Of a DNA stretch of 64,000 nucleotides, positions 8,512-16,667 are shown piece by piece (position 1 is the stretch's first letter; each line of letters starts with the position of its first letter). The notes below the pieces were generated by a model that made no database searches, was not told the DNA's origin, and saw only the letters and a program-made list of their open reading frames with translations. This DNA is from Cohnella kolymensis (lineage in GTDB: Bacteria; Bacillota; Bacilli; Paenibacillales; Paenibacillaceae). The position numbers and the translations under genes were made by a program. The stretch spans positions 558,001-622,000 of the forward strand of contig NZ_JXAL01000001.1 in the NCBI RefSeq assembly GCF_000829465.1, given 5' to 3'.

Positions 8512-8546
8512 AAAAAGGGGCTCCTACGCAGCGGAGTCCCTTTTTT
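8512..8546. terminator. Bidirectional terminator between the RsoA-like and IF-3-like genes
   Basis: AAAAAGGGGCTCC pairs with GGAGTCCCTTTTTT across an 8-nt loop, giving A/T tracts on both sides. It isolates the split-sigma operon from the IF-3-like gene. Confidence 0.85.
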
Positions 8547-8642
8547 ATCGGTTATTTAATGATCCCAAGCTTCTTCACATCTCCCTCTGTATACTGCACT
8601 CCACTAAGAAGGTAATTACGCACTTATTTTTACAACCGGATT

Positions 8643-8861
8643 TCATAATTCGCGTTTTTTAAATAATTCGATCATCTCGGTGATCATGCTTTGTTCAGCG
8701 TCTTCTTTGGGGAGGCGGATGAAACGGATGAGCCGCGAGACGTCTTCTTGGAAGAAACGGATTAGCTTGAGGAGGGCCTCTTGATCCCCTTGCCGGGCCG
8801 AATGAAGCAGAGTTATAAATTCGCTGTCTGTGAGAGGTATTGGAGTGCTTTTCTCTTCCAT
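8643..8861 (-). CDS. RsoA-like small protein (helix-turn-helix / sigma region 2-type co-sigma)
   Basis: 72 residues. The segment around residues 13-60, with ARQGDQEAL, LIRFF and LPKEDAEQSM, resembles the short N-terminal domain of UviA/TcdR-type sigma factors and B. subtilis RsoA (YvrHa). RsoA works together with SigO as a two-part sigma factor. The start lies inside the upstream SigO-like gene (49-base overlap) with AGGCGGTGAG before ATG 8861. That arrangement points to coupled translation and a stoichiometric partner. The family assignment is from recalled motif resemblance. A housekeeping HTH protein is less likely because of the gene pairing. Confidence 0.65.
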   Translation of the reverse strand: MEEKSTPIPLTDSEFITLLHSARQGDQEALLKLIRFFQEDVSRLIRFIRLPKEDAEQSMITEMIELFKKREL

Positions 8862-9151
8862 TTGCTCACCGCCTGTTGGCTCATTTGTAATTGCCGGGCA
8901 ACTTGAGCCTCGGTTCGGTCATTTATATAAAGCTCATAGAGTATGGTTTTTTCGATGTCGGAAGGCAGTGAGTTAATTAATTGTCTTGTAAAAAGCTGGC
9001 TGTCGGACTGGGCTGTGAAGTCAGTCACGCTAAAGGATTCCGAGATGATCGGCACTTCACGCTTGTGAGTCACTCTGGATTTGTACTGCACCCTCCAGCC
9101 GAGACGATAGATTTCCTTGCGATAACGATCAATGATGGATTGTGGATTCAA
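8813..9151 (-). CDS. SigO-like sigma factor fragment (region 4 HTH)
   Basis: About 112 residues from a TTG at 9151 (GGGGGGTGA six bases upstream); an in-frame GTG at 9160 overlaps that site and is less likely. The C-terminal half has a sigma-70 region 4 pattern: LPSDIEKTILYELYINDRTEAQVA, then a helix-turn-helix ending in QQAVSKWKRKAL. There is no recognisable region 2, which is supplied in SigO/RsoA systems by the partner encoded downstream. The overlapping RsoA-like gene and the divergent YvrJ-like gene reproduce the B. subtilis sigO-rsoA/yvrJ neighbourhood. The role as sigma factor is inferred. Confidence 0.65.
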   Translation of the reverse strand: MNPQSIIDRYRKEIYRLGWRVQYKSRVTHKREVPIISESFSVTDFTAQSDSQLFTRQLINSLPSDIEKTILYELYINDRTEAQVARQLQMSQQAVSKWKRKALQYLSQTANL

Positions 9152-9322
9152 TAGAATCACCCCCCTTGCTATAATCGTTGTATATTGTAGGGCAAAATAA
9201 GCTTCCTATTTACAACTCAATGAGAGCATGTGTTCTGTTCATTTTCTCATCGCTGCAGGTAGTAAAAACCTCTGTTATATTACTTATTTGGTATACGGGA
9301 GATTAGAAGGGAGGTGAATGAA

Positions 9323-9496
9323 ATGGACCTGACCATTAAGGACTGGATTTCTTTGATTATGAACGTCGGATTTCCCGCTGTGGTATGCCTTATTCTGCTT
9401 CGCTATGTGCTCGACACGATGGGTGAAAAGATTGACAAGTTGGAAAGTTCATTAGAGCAATTGACCGGTAAGATCAAAAAGTCAGGGCGGCGATAA
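9323..9496 (+). CDS. YvrJ-like small membrane protein
   Basis: 57 residues: a short polar start, one membrane segment containing the NVGFPAVVCLILL stretch (about residues 10-28), then an amphipathic coiled-coil-like tail ending in basic residues. The NVGFP motif and architecture match the YvrJ/BhlA-type small proteins. ATG 9323 is preceded by GGGAGG with 8-nt spacing; the GTG at 9314 lies inside that site. In B. subtilis yvrJ belongs to the SigO-RsoA regulon, and here the gene is divergent from sigO/rsoA-like genes, so it is a likely target. A holin-like function is possible but unproven. Confidence 0.7.
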   Translation: MDLTIKDWISLIMNVGFPAVVCLILLRYVLDTMGEKIDKLESSLEQLTGKIKKSGRR

Positions 9497-9510
9497 CGGG
9501 TGGGAGAGAT

Positions 9511-9562
9511 AACAATGCCCTCGAAATTCCCGCAAGGAAGGACGAGGGCTATGTGCATTGTT
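9511..9562. terminator. Imperfect hairpin between convergent YvrJ-like and tadC genes
   Basis: GCCCTCG (9517-9523) pairs with CGAGGGC (9543-9549), and the flanking AACAATG (9511-9517) can pair with CATTGTT (9556-9562). There is no good T-run, so intrinsic termination is uncertain. Confidence 0.35.
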
Positions 9563-9590
9563 CTGGTTGAGTCGATTCCCCTTACAGCCT

Positions 9591-10520
9591 TTATTCCATG
9601 CCGGAAAAGGTTTGGATAAACTGAATGATTGCAGGACCGAGAAGGACGATGAACAAGCTTGGAAAAATGAAAAGTACCAACGGAAACAGCATCTTGATCG
9701 GCGCCTTCATGGCTTCCTCTTCGGCACGCTGCTTGCGCTGCTCACGAACTTCCTGCGATTGGACACGAAGCACTTGCACCATTCCGATCCCCAGCTTCTC
9801 CGCTTGCAGAATACTGCTGATCAGCACCTTCAGTTCTTCGACATCCAGTCTTTCTTTCACCCCGGTCAACGCCTCGCGCCTTGTCTTGCCAAGCCTGATT
9901 TCCTCAAGGCAGCGGCGGAACTCCCCCGCCAGAACACCTTCTTTTTTAGAAATCAATTTGCTCAGAGCGGCATCGAAACCAAGTCCGGCTTCAAGGCTGA
10001 CGGTCATGAGATCCAATACATCAGGCAGCTCCCGCAGGGCCAGCTTGCTACGGCTTTTCGTCTTCAATTTCAAATAATATCCGGGAAGTACCAGCGCGAT
10101 CACCAGTCCGACCAAGCCCATCAGTATCATCCCGCCGGTGCCTGTCTTCAGCACGTATCCATAGGCAGCAGCTAATCCAGGAAACAAGATGAGCAGCGTT
10201 AGCTGCGCGATGCGGTAATCGACAGGGGACATGCCGAACGGCTGTCCGGCCTGCAGCAGCTTGAGTTCAATTCTCGCTACTTTGCGCTGTTCCAGCGTGC
10301 GGCTGAAACCCCGGCGAAACTCCCTCCACACCGGCAACATCAATCTGCTGAGTAGCGAGGGGTCTTTCTCCAAATCCGACTCCGATCCCAGAGCATTGTC
10401 CTGAACGGCGCCTGTAATATGAGCCAGTCTTCGTTTAAGCAGTTTTTGGCGTTCTTCCCGGAGCACAAAAAACGAATAAATCGCCAGAGTGACCGTCATG
10501 CAAAATGCGGCGTACAGCAT
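9591..10520 (-). CDS. tadC: TadC, type II secretion F-domain inner-membrane protein
   Basis: 309 residues. Hydrophobic segments lie near the N-terminus, in the middle (about residues 105-150) and at the C-terminus (about 280-300). Between them is the cytoplasmic F domain with LPDVLDLMTVSLEAGLGFD and the ILQAEKLGIG stretch. TadB and TadC together form the inner-membrane platform of the Flp (tight adherence) pilus machine. It is the last gene of the operon, three bases after tadB, with GAGGTG before ATG 10520. Confidence 0.92.
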   Translation of the reverse strand: MLYAAFCMTVTLAIYSFFVLREERQKLLKRRLAHITGAVQDNALGSESDLEKDPSLLSRLMLPVWREFRRGFSRTLEQRKVARIELKLLQAGQPFGMSPVDYRIAQLTLLILFPGLAAAYGYVLKTGTGGMILMGLVGLVIALVLPGYYLKLKTKSRSKLALRELPDVLDLMTVSLEAGLGFDAALSKLISKKEGVLAGEFRRCLEEIRLGKTRREALTGVKERLDVEELKVLISSILQAEKLGIGMVQVLRVQSQEVREQRKQRAEEEAMKAPIKMLFPLVLFIFPSLFIVLLGPAIIQFIQTFSGME

Positions 10521-10523
10521 CCG

Positions 10524-11486
10524 TCACACCTCGATCGTCGTAATTTTACGAATGAAGATAAATCCGATAATCCCTGAAATGAGAGCAGCTGCAACCAAGA
10601 TCATGCCGATTGTATTCGTAAAAAGGGTGCCAATGTAAGTCGGCTCGATCAGATAGAGGATGAAACCCAGTACAAACGGCAGTACACCAATAACAATCCC
10701 CGAAAGACGACCTTGTGCGGTAAGCGTGGTGATTTGACGCTGAATCCGGCTCCTGTCGCGGATCGTCTGAACGATCGTTTCAAGAATGACCGCGAGGTTA
10801 CCCCCGATTTGGCGCTGAATAAGAATCGCTTGGATCATCAGATCCAGATCCTCGCTTGGCATCCGATCCTTCCAATCGTTAAGCGCGTCCTCCATACTGC
10901 TTCCATACTGCATTTCTCTCAGCACAATTTCCGCTTCATCGTGAATCGGCCCGTCCGTCTCGTCAACAACGGTTTTGAGCGCTTGCGTGAAGCTAAAACC
11001 TGCGCGTAAGGAGCCAATGATAGTGGTAAGCATATCGAGCAGGCTGTCATTGAACTCCGCGACACGTTTCCGGCGCTTTCGTCCGATCCACCAGCCCGGA
11101 AGCATAAAACCGATCACTGCCCCTGCTGCCAGCAGCAACGGTTGATTCGACAGCAAGTATAGAAGACCGGCGCTGAGGGCCGTGCTCAACCACTGAAACA
11201 TCACGTATTCTTCGGGCTTAAGCGGCACGCCGGCCATGCTGAGCATCGTCTCGATCCGCTTGCCCCGCTTTTTCCTCATTACCTGATCGCGAACCGAGCT
11301 TTTGTATGTTTGAAGCTGAACAAGCAGGTTGAACTTTTTTCGGCCCAGCTGCTTTTTGTCGTTCAACTCCAGGAAACGCTTCATACGTTTGTTCATGCGC
11401 TTGTTCGACATGAATAAGAGCTGCAGAATCGCGACAAATAACAGAAAGCTGCTGAAAGCGAACATGCCGATGATGATCCAGATCAT
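10524..11486 (-). CDS. tadB: TadB, type II secretion F-domain inner-membrane protein
   Basis: 320 residues. Two hydrophobic N-terminal segments are followed by the F domain (LLDMLTTIIGSLRAGFSFTQAL, RQIGGNLAVILE) and C-terminal membrane helices. It is the paralogous partner of TadC in the pilus inner-membrane platform that couples to the TadA ATPase. It starts four bases after tadA with GAGGAGTGAGG as ribosome binding site, so the two genes are tightly coupled. Confidence 0.93.
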   Translation of the reverse strand: MIWIIIGMFAFSSFLLFVAILQLLFMSNKRMNKRMKRFLELNDKKQLGRKKFNLLVQLQTYKSSVRDQVMRKKRGKRIETMLSMAGVPLKPEEYVMFQWLSTALSAGLLYLLSNQPLLLAAGAVIGFMLPGWWIGRKRRKRVAEFNDSLLDMLTTIIGSLRAGFSFTQALKTVVDETDGPIHDEAEIVLREMQYGSSMEDALNDWKDRMPSEDLDLMIQAILIQRQIGGNLAVILETIVQTIRDRSRIQRQITTLTAQGRLSGIVIGVLPFVLGFILYLIEPTYIGTLFTNTIGMILVAAALISGIIGFIFIRKITTIEV

Positions 11487-11490
11487 GGCC

Positions 11491-12915
11491 TCACTCCTCT
11501 TCGATGAAGACGGATGCCGGTATGTGGATGCCCGAAGTCTCCAACCGCTCGTAAAATTTGGGACGAACCCCTGTAGGTGCCAGTTTGCCTGTAATTTTCC
11601 CTAGTTCATCCACGCCTGTCTGCCGGAAGGCAAAGATATCCTGAAGCACGATCACATCTCCCTCCATGCCCAGCACTTCGGTAATGTTGGTAATTCTACG
11701 CGATCCGTCCTTTAACCTGGATTGCTGGATGATGATATCAACAGCGCCTGAAATTTGTTCCCTGATCGCTTTGATCGGCAGTTCTATGCCGCCCATCAGC
11801 ACCATCGTTTCGAGACGCGCAATCATATCGCGGGGACTGTTGGAGTGACCTGTCGCAAGCGAGCCGTCATGTCCTGTATTCATCGCCTGAAGCATATCCA
11901 GCGCCTCGCCGCCTCGGACCTCCCCGATGACGATACGCTCCGGCCGCATCCTCAAGGAGTTACGGACGAGATCGCGGATCGTTATGGCGCCTTTGCCTTC
12001 AATGTTAGCCGGCCGTGATTCCAGAGAGACGACATGGTCTTGTCCCAGCTGCAGTTCTGCTGCGTCTTCAATCGTCACGATGCGCTCGTCGCTCGGGATG
12101 AACGAGGAAAGCACATTCAGCGTCGTTGTCTTACCGGAACCCGTACCCCCGCTGACGAAAATGTTCAAGCGAGCCTTAACGCATGCTTCCAGGAATATCG
12201 CCATATCGCGGGTAAGCGTTCCGAATTCAATCAAATTTTCGATCGTAAAGGGATCCTTGGAAAATTTTCGGATTGTGATCGTTGGTCCTATTAAGGAAAG
12301 CGGCGGTATAATGACGTTCACACGCGATCCGTCAGGCAGACGTGCATCCACCATAGGACTGCTTTCGTCTACGCGCCGTCCGATCGGAGACACGATTTTC
12401 TCAATAATGTGCATCACATGCTCATCGTCACGGAACTGTACATAGGACAGCTCTATTCTTCCGCTCCGCTCGACATACACTTGATTGGGTCCGTTGACCA
12501 TCACTTCACTGATTTCAGGATCCAGAAGCAGCGGATTAATCGGGCCGAAGCCGGTCAGATCATGGATCAGCTCATCGACCACTTTTTTGCGGTCGACTTT
12601 GCCCCGCAAAGTTTCGTCCTCCATAATCAATTGTACAGCCATGGCATCGATCTTGGGGATAATGGATTCTACTTCTTCATCCTTGATCTCATTGAGAATC
12701 TGCTTATGCAGCTTATTCTTAAGCTCCTGATGCTTAGAGATTTGCGCTGGATTTTCTTTAGGCCGCGGATCGGTGCCGCGAATCTGTCGGAAAGTCGTCA
12801 GCAAATCATTTTTCGGAGCTTTGGGCAGCTGTACGGCTTCCGCCGACTGCCCGTCAACAGCAGCTTCCGACTCGGCCTCAACCGTTTTGGCTTGGATTTT
12901 GTTTAATAGACTCAT
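11491..12915 (-). CDS. tadA: TadA/CpaF, pilus assembly ATPase
   Basis: 474 residues, normal for CpaF-type secretion ATPases. The N-terminal linker is rich in Ala, Glu and Gln. Walker A GGTGSGKTT is in the middle, followed by the Asp box, Walker B (RPERIVIGEVRGGEALD) and the GHDGSLATGHSN His box. It powers Flp pilin assembly in the cytoplasm. The start is ATG 12915 with GAGGAGG eight bases upstream. As the sequence stands this frame is open back into tadZ, but that apparent fusion is explained by a frameshift (see tadZ). Confidence 0.95.
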   Translation of the reverse strand: MSLLNKIQAKTVEAESEAAVDGQSAEAVQLPKAPKNDLLTTFRQIRGTDPRPKENPAQISKHQELKNKLHKQILNEIKDEEVESIIPKIDAMAVQLIMEDETLRGKVDRKKVVDELIHDLTGFGPINPLLLDPEISEVMVNGPNQVYVERSGRIELSYVQFRDDEHVMHIIEKIVSPIGRRVDESSPMVDARLPDGSRVNVIIPPLSLIGPTITIRKFSKDPFTIENLIEFGTLTRDMAIFLEACVKARLNIFVSGGTGSGKTTTLNVLSSFIPSDERIVTIEDAAELQLGQDHVVSLESRPANIEGKGAITIRDLVRNSLRMRPERIVIGEVRGGEALDMLQAMNTGHDGSLATGHSNSPRDMIARLETMVLMGGIELPIKAIREQISGAVDIIIQQSRLKDGSRRITNITEVLGMEGDVIVLQDIFAFRQTGVDELGKITGKLAPTGVRPKFYERLETSGIHIPASVFIEEE

Positions 12916-12928
12916 TATGCGGGCCTCC

Positions 12929-13782
12929 TCAGAACAACGAGGTAATGTTTTTCGATGTTTTATGGAATAACTGCTGGATGAACGAGCCCTGCTTAGGCTG
13001 GAACAGGGAAATTTCCCTTCGCGAGATAAGCTGCTCCGCCGTTTGAAAACCGCCTTCGCAATATCGCTCTTGGCCTGATTAAGCACAAACGGAATGCCGA
13101 TATTAAGCGACTGGGATGCAAGTTGGAAATCGTTCGGGATGTAGATATTGGTTTCTACTCCCAAGATATCCGGCACGTCCGTCGCCTTGATCACACTGTC
13201 CATCGTGGCCCGGTTGATCACCAGCTGCACTTTATCCCGGTAACCCAGCACATCCAGCGTCTCCAGCATCAGCTTGGTGCTTTTGATCGCCGTCATCTCC
13301 AGCGTCGTCAGCACGAAGATCTGGTCGGCTTTTTCGATGAATTGCAGCGTCTTCTCCTGCAAGCCGACTCCCGTATCGACAAGAAGGTAATCGTGATGGG
13401 ACAGCAGCAAATCGCATACACGGTCGATTACAGCCGGCGTGATCAAATCGGCGAATTCGGGCCTCTCCGGTGCGGCAAGCACCTTCACCCCGCTGTTATG
13501 ATGAATGAGGAAGCTGGCAAGCGTATAGCGGTCCATCGCCTCAATACCCTCGGCGACATCCTTGATGGAGAACGTGGGATGCAGGTCGAGGGCCAGCGCG
13601 ATGTCGCCGAACTGAAAATTACCGTCGAGCAAGCTGATTTGAATGTTTTTCTTGGTGAGTGCAACAGCCAGATTGACTGCCATGATGGTTCGCCCTATAC
13701 CGCCCTTGGCGCTGCAGACGACGATCATTTCGCCTCGCTTTCCGCCCGGCTGTCCTTCATTCATCATTTCCGCGTGGTTCAT
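12929..13782 (-). CDS. tadZ: TadZ/CpaE, MinD/ParA-like localisation ATPase (one apparent frameshift)
   Basis: About 284 residues when repaired. The N-terminus carries a deviant Walker A (SAKGGIGRT; Arg replaces the usual Lys) and the MinD-like VDTGVGL and TLEMTAIKSTK blocks. There is no receiver domain. TadZ proteins position the Tad machine at a pole or cell site. In the raw sequence the frame changes near 13041-13050 (plus-strand GTTTGAAAAC). One base added there restores a natural end, FIQQLFHKTSKNITSLF and a TGA at 12929-12931, sitting in the tadA ribosome binding region. Unrepaired, the frame runs on into tadA with a low-complexity Ser/Arg linker. Confidence 0.88.
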
Positions 13783-13811
13783 TGCTGGTTCCTCCCGTAG
13801 CCGATTCCCTG

Positions 13812-14492
13812 TTACTGTTGTTTCTTAGCGTCTTGTACAATCCGGCTCTTCAGCATCAAGCTCACAATGCTTTCCGAATCTTCATCCGCATTAATTGCCT
13901 TGACGGCATCACTAGGCTGCAGTTCGAATGTTACTTGAGCATATTCCGCATATTGGGTATCCACATCGGCCTCTACCATTCTCCTGCCGATTGCAAGCAC
14001 ATGAACATTTTCTAAAAGAATGCTGGAATTCAATGTCTCAGTCGCTTTATCCCGCTTTGAAACAATAACATCCACATAATCTCCCGGCTCTATGAGGTTC
14101 GATACCGACTGCACGATGTTCAAGCCGATCGAAACCGCGCGATAACCGTCCCGCACTTTCTTGGAGACGAACTGAGCCTCCTCTTTTTGGTCTTTCAAAT
14201 GGTTGGAGAGCAGCACCTCGCCGACTGCCAAATCAGATGCCGACACTTTGCCTTCCGCTTGCTTCGGGTCCGTAAGGGCATGAGCATGTGCACTCGTGGT
14301 TGGAACCTGAACCAACTGAAGCATTCCGGCTGACAGCTTCGTATTCTCTCTCACTTCCTGCTTGACGGCTACTACCTTCACCATGTCGGTCGCAGCCGGA
14401 GCTTCCTTGTATTGTTTCATATAGTTGAAGAACAGGACCGTCGTTACAATCCCCATTAGCAATGCAGCAACCAAAATGATCTTTGATCTCAT
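13812..14492 (-). CDS. cpaB: CpaB/RcpC, Flp pilus assembly protein with SAF domain
   Basis: About 226 residues. The N-terminal membrane segment (about residues 5-22) is followed by a SAF domain (LSAGMLQLVQVP, ASDLAVGEVLLSNHL) and a second beta-rich region containing SIGLNIVQSVSNLIEPGDYVD, typical of RcpC/CpaB. In Gram-negative systems CpaB acts with the secretin in the periplasm. In a Gram-positive bacterium it would be an envelope protein of the pilus base. AAAGG eight bases before ATG 14492 supports this start over the GTG at 14501. Confidence 0.9.
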   Translation of the reverse strand: MRSKIILVAALLMGIVTTVLFFNYMKQYKEAPAATDMVKVVAVKQEVRENTKLSAGMLQLVQVPTTSAHAHALTDPKQAEGKVSASDLAVGEVLLSNHLKDQKEEAQFVSKKVRDGYRAVSIGLNIVQSVSNLIEPGDYVDVIVSKRDKATETLNSSILLENVHVLAIGRRMVEADVDTQYAEYAQVTFELQPSDAVKAINADEDSESIVSLMLKSRIVQDAKKQQ

Positions 14493-14524
14493 CGATGTCA
14501 CCTTTCACGATAAATAGTTAGTGG

Positions 14525-15443
14525 CTATTCAACCAGTTTGATCGCGTAAGCGCCTGTGTCGGGCGTACCCGGTGAGGCAAATGCTGTGTCTGCTCTTTCA
14601 ATGAAGTAGCCGTTAATCTCAGAATCTTGATGTGACATGGGCTCTAAAATGTAGAAATAAGCGAAGCCAACCACCTTGATGCGCTTCATCTGGTTCGAGG
14701 TTTGCTCATAAGGTTCGTATACGGGTATCAGAATTACACGCGTTGAATCACGGTGATTGTAATCCCCCTCCGGATAGGGGTCCGAATCGATTCGAAAATT
14801 GACCCCATCCCGTGTCTTCCCCTCTACCTTACCGGTTTCCGTCTCGATGATATCGCCGACTTTTATTTCATATGAATATCCGTTCTTCAAATTCTGCTCG
14901 TATGTTTTGGCGCCAGGCCCGCCTAGCGCAAGTATGCCGAAAAAGCCGGTATCCGAGCCTTCCATATCGACTTTCAACCTGTAGGGCTGGTTATAATTAA
15001 GCGCAATCCTGCTGTCGATGCCTAGAGGTACCGCTCCTTTCGCTGCACTCATCGGCAGAATACGGGCGGCGGCTTTCACTGCCACCGTTACGTCTTTCTT
15101 GCCGAACAGCCGGCCGAACCCGAGCGGAATTTTTTTTGCTTAAATGAACTCGAACCGTGGACTTCATGTTGATGTCCGTCCCCGTCAAACTTGCTTGTTC
15201 CCCATGGTGAGTGAGAATATCATTGACGATCGCCTGAACGTCCGATTCGTTGCCGGTCAACTCTTGGGCTCCTGATAATGCCGCGGCGTTCGCAGTTTTC
15301 TGAAGATGGCTCTTGGCCGCATACATCGTGCCACCGTCAATGACCAGACCGGCCACGGTAAGCAGAAGCAGCAGTGATAACCCCACAAGAACGATCGTAC
15401 TTCCCCGCTGTTCTTGGATCAGTTTTCGTCCAAACTGCATCAT
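14525..15443 (-). CDS. TadG-like pilus-locus protein with N-terminal Tad domain (one apparent frameshift)
   Basis: About 305 residues when repaired. The first 60 residues are a TadE/TadG-type Tad domain: a QRGSTIVLVG start, one membrane helix and DGGTMYAAKSHLQKTANAAALSGA. The rest is a Gly/Tyr-rich extracytoplasmic domain of unknown role. The frame breaks at an eight-T run (15130-15137). Deleting one T joins the two halves through a plausible sequence, SKKIPLGFGRLFGKKDVTVAVKA, which is standard for TadG-like proteins at that place. AGGAGGGG precedes the start. It lies between tadE and cpaB. Confidence 0.8.
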
Positions 15444-15452
15444 GAACCCCTC

Positions 15453-15839
15453 CTATTCCATCCGGATGGTAGAATTCGCTGAAAGAACCGGGGCCGGTAT
15501 GATTTGCTTCATCACCGGAGTAATGAGCGGAAGGGAGTAGGCTATTGTAACTGTCACGTCCTGCCCGGGTTTCCTCGTCGGTTCCCATTCCCATGGTGTG
15601 ATCGTTACGTTCAAGCCCGAAGAATCTCCGACCCGCACATGATTTTTGGCATAGGCCATGATCTCCGCATCACTTCTACCTAAGCCTCCTAGCCGTACCG
15701 CTTCCTGGGTTGTCATATTGAGGCTGCTGTATGCAAACAACAACCGCCCAAGATCGAAGATGCCGCAAATAAGAAGCAGCAGAAGCGGAACCAGCAGCGC
15801 GAATTCAACCAGTGACTGCCCCTTCTGTTCTTTGATCAT
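15453..15839 (-). CDS. tadE: TadE-family pseudopilin
   Basis: 128 residues. The KEQKGQSLVEFALLVPLLLLL start is the TadE hallmark: a short leader, prepilin-peptidase-type Gly and Glu, then the hydrophobic helix. A beta-rich external domain follows. TadE-like pseudopilins are processed by the TadV peptidase and assist pilus assembly. ATG 15839 overlaps the tadV stop (ATGA). A longer frame upstream is only a shadow of the tadV C-terminus. Confidence 0.88.
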   Translation of the reverse strand: MIKEQKGQSLVEFALLVPLLLLLICGIFDLGRLLFAYSSLNMTTQEAVRLGGLGRSDAEIMAYAKNHVRVGDSSGLNVTITPWEWEPTRKPGQDVTVTIAYSLPLITPVMKQIIPAPVLSANSTIRME

Positions 15840-16367
15840 GCCGCTCCCCATCCTTTCAGACACAAACAAAGTGCAGCGCCGCCCGCGATCGCAACACCAT
15901 ATGGGTAGCTCCGCCTGTCCAGTGACCCCGTAAATCCGGTTTAAATCTGAATCGTAAGCAAAATAGAATATATCCGATAAAACGCATACGTTCGCGGATA
16001 CCATCTTTGAATAAGATAATCGCCAATGCGATTACACCGCCGATCAGCGCCATGTACACCGATGCCGCGAAAACAAACCAGGCGCCTTTTAGTGCGCCTA
16101 CCAATGCCAGCAGCTTAACGTCCCCGCCGCCCATCCCACCCAGCAGATAAGGATGATTAGAATGGACAATCCAAGGGTAAAACCTAACAAAGCATCTCCC
16201 AATCCTGCCCAACCATTAGTCACGGCTTGAATGACGAATCCCGCTGCCAACGCAGGAAAAATGACAATGTTATAGATCGTTCGGCTTCTCAGGTCCGTTA
16301 TGACAGATATAGCTAGGACAATTAGCAAAATCATATTTGCCAACACAACGGGTTCCTCCATTTTCAA
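15836..16367 (-). CDS. tadV: TadV/CpaA prepilin peptidase (two apparent frameshifts)
   Basis: About 177 residues when repaired, right for a TadV-type A24 aspartic peptidase. The first catalytic Asp region is SVITDLRSRTIYN; the second is GGMGGGDVKLLALVGALKG (the GxGD motif). Several membrane helices surround them. It cleaves Flp prepilin and the TadE/TadG pseudopilins. The frame breaks at 16139-16141 (CCC) and again at 15926-15929 (CCCC). Adding one C to each run gives a continuous protein ending SYPYGVAIAGGAALCLCLK. The repaired stop overlaps the tadE start. Confidence 0.82.
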
Positions 16368-16384
16368 ACTGGGGATGAAAGAAG

Positions 16385-16410
16385 GCCGTACGTTGAATCA
16401 ACGTACGACC
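16385..16410 (-). terminator. Hairpin between flp and tadV (attenuator or processing site)
   Basis: CGTACGTTGA (16387-16396) and TCAACGTACG (16398-16407) form an almost loop-less 10-bp inverted repeat. On the minus strand it is followed by TTCTTTC. This would partially terminate after the pilin gene, allowing more flp than assembly-gene transcript, as is common for pilin operons. The role is inferred. Confidence 0.6.
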
Positions 16411-16430
16411 CTCTCAGCAAGCGCAAACGA

Positions 16431-16628
16431 TCAGGATGCGGTCGGGCTCATTCCATCGACGCCGGTCTTAACCGTAGTTTCTACACCTTTAAATAGCTCC
16501 ACAATATAACCGCGCAATGCGATCAATGCGCCAACAACAGCAACTGCGATCAAACCGAGAACGAGACCGTATTCAGTCATACCTTGACCTTTTTCATCTT
16601 TCAAAAGAGCTTTGAATTTGTTTACCAT
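16431..16628 (-). CDS. flp: Flp/Fap-type IVb pilin
   Basis: 65 residues. A short basic leader ends in KDEKGQGMTEYGLVLGLIAV, the Flp pilin signature: cleavage after Gly, Glu five residues into the mature protein, Tyr next to it, then a hydrophobic helix. The mature subunit would be under 50 residues, as usual for Flp. AGGAGG precedes ATG 16628. It is the major pilin of the Tad machine encoded downstream and is followed by a hairpin that may raise its expression above the rest. Confidence 0.95.
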   Translation of the reverse strand: MVNKFKALLKDEKGQGMTEYGLVLGLIAVAVVGALIALRGYIVELFKGVETTVKTGVDGMSPTAS

Positions 16629-16667
16629 TTGTAATTCCTCCTAATATTTTTGGTTTTGGTTTTGTTG

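Noticed and set aside
8643-9496. Prophage remnant (sigma-like protein plus holin-like protein)
   Set aside because: No other phage gene is present and the trio matches the sigO-rsoA/yvrJ arrangement.
11491-13782. A 763-codon TadZ-TadA fusion protein
   Set aside because: The linker is unnatural and a one-base repair restores separate stop, ribosome binding site and start codons.
15840-16004. N-terminal extension of TadE
   Set aside because: It is out-of-frame reading of the tadV C-terminus; the TadE leader starts at 15839.
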